From Actinomycetes bacterium (GTDB lineage: Bacteria; Actinomycetota; Actinomycetes; Actinomycetales; Microbacteriaceae): a stretch of DNA of 5,281 nucleotides. Position 1 is the first letter of the stretch. Every line of letters begins with the position of its first letter. The DNA lies in assembly GCA_023432005.1 (NCBI GenBank), contig JAEYVF010000103.1, forward strand, positions 1 through 5,281, read 5' to 3'. Below, in pieces: positions 4,573-5,281 of the stretch. Made by a program: the position numbers and the translations under genes. The notes under the pieces were generated by a model. It saw only the letters and a program-made list of their open reading frames with translations, was not told where the DNA came from and searched no databases.

Positions 4573-5281
4573 CTACCGCTCGGGCACGTGGAGACGCGCG
4601 AGGAAGCGGTCGGCGCCGCGGGGCGCTCCGCGGCGGTCGAGGCGCGAGACGAGCACCATGGTGGCCGTCGCGAGCGGCACCGTCCAGGCGGCGGGCTGGT
4701 CGATGAGCGCGCTCGCGACCCCCGCATCCCGCACGAGCCCGCCGAGCAGGATGGCGGTGCCGCATGCGATCGCGCCCGTCGCCATGCCGGCGACCGCGCC
4801 GCGCGCCGTGAGGCCGCGCCACCAGATGCCGAGCAGCAGCGCGGGGCACAGCGTCGACGCCGTGAACGCGAACACGAGCCCCACCGAGCCCGCGAGGCCC
4901 GCAGAGTCGGTCGCGGCGGCGATGACGAGCGGCGCGATGACCGACAGCACGGCTGCGATGCGGAACCCGCGCACCGAGCCGGCGAAGAGCTCCTGGCTCA
5001 CGACGCCCGCGAGCGACACGACGAGCCCGGATGACGTGGAGAGGAACGCGCCGAACGCACCCGCGATCACAAGGGCCGTCACAGCCTCCGCCCACGGCGT
5101 CGGCAGCAGACGCTGCGGCAGCAGCAGGAGCAGGGCGTCGGGGTCGCCGGATGCCAGCTCCGGCATGAACACGCGTCCGAGCATGCCGATCGCGATGGGG
5201 AAGATGTAGAACGCCGACAGCAGGCACAGCACGATGAGCGTCGTGCGCCGCGCGGCCGGCCCGTCGGGGTTCGTGTAGAAG
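4573..5281 (-). CDS. Sodium:solute symporter, acetate-permease type (C-terminal half; partial)
   Basis: This integral membrane transporter of the SSS family probably couples Na+ (or another cation) to uptake of a small carboxylate such as acetate. The frame runs off the right edge; 235 residues of an expected total near 500 are visible, ending at a TAG (4575-4573). The visible start reads FYTNPDGPAARRTT, matching the loop motif of acetate/pyruvate symporters. About six membrane helices follow. One contains FGAFLSTSSGLVVSLAG, corresponding to the helix whose Ser/Thr residues bind Na+ in this family, followed by VSQELF, the usual next segment. FAFTASTLCPALLLGIWWRGLTARGAVAGM is split across the later helices and is also family-typical. 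The short basic tail ends ARLHVPER. A GTG at 5232 is internal and not the start. Substrate assignment is inference from similarity; the family is firm. Confidence 0.88.
   Translation of the reverse strand, partial: FYTNPDGPAARRTTLIVLCLLSAFYIFPIAIGMLGRVFMPELASGDPDALLLLLPQRLLPTPWAEAVTALVIAGAFGAFLSTSSGLVVSLAGVVSQELFAGSVRGFRIAAVLSVIAPLVIAAATDSAGLAGSVGLVFAFTASTLCPALLLGIWWRGLTARGAVAGMATGAIACGTAILLGGLVRDAGVASALIDQPAAWTVPLATATMVLVSRLDRRGAPRGADRFLARLHVPER

Noticed and set aside
4555..5209. Plus-strand open frames opposite the symporter
   Set aside because: They are antisense to a frame with strong transporter signatures and membrane helices, and their products are low-complexity.

Overview
The window is very GC-rich, uses GTG and ATG starts, and packs its genes tightly. 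Its protein sequences look actinobacterial. The class-E-type LAxTG sorting signal, the style of the TrmH/SpoU protein and the GGTTGAGTAGC intergenic inverted repeat suggest a member of Microbacteriaceae or a close relative. That placement is an inference from sequence style, since no rRNA marker is present.

Layout, left to right. Positions 1-80 (or 1-110) hold the N-terminus of a minus-strand gene that leaves the window; it encodes a hydrophobic signal or anchor segment. A gap of about 170 bp separates it from a divergent plus-strand pair. The pair is a six-helix membrane protein of unknown function (251-862) overlapping by ATGA a sortase-type surface protein (859-2064). The surface protein has a signal peptide, three Ig-like/beta-sandwich modules, an acidic linker and a duplicated LPATG/LASTG sorting signal. 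A strong GC-rich hairpin (2081-2110) closes this unit.

A housekeeping block follows: a SpoU/TrmH-family RNA 2'-O-methyltransferase (2148-2810), purA (2896-4179) and an acylphosphatase (4176-4457) that overlaps the purA stop codon by GTGA. A candidate promoter and a ribosome binding site lie just before purA, so purA and the acylphosphatase are probably one transcript.

A large inverted repeat (4496-4561) separates this block from a convergent minus-strand gene for the C-terminal half of a sodium:solute symporter of the acetate-permease type (4573-5281, continuing past the right edge). The repeat is well placed to end transcription from both sides.

The housekeeping genes are ordinary. The parts that merit attention are the unrecognised membrane/surface protein pair, its tandemly duplicated sorting signal, and the inverted repeat. 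No CRISPR array, tRNA, rRNA, transposase or phage gene is visible. No complete, clearly new multi-gene system can be demonstrated from this window alone.
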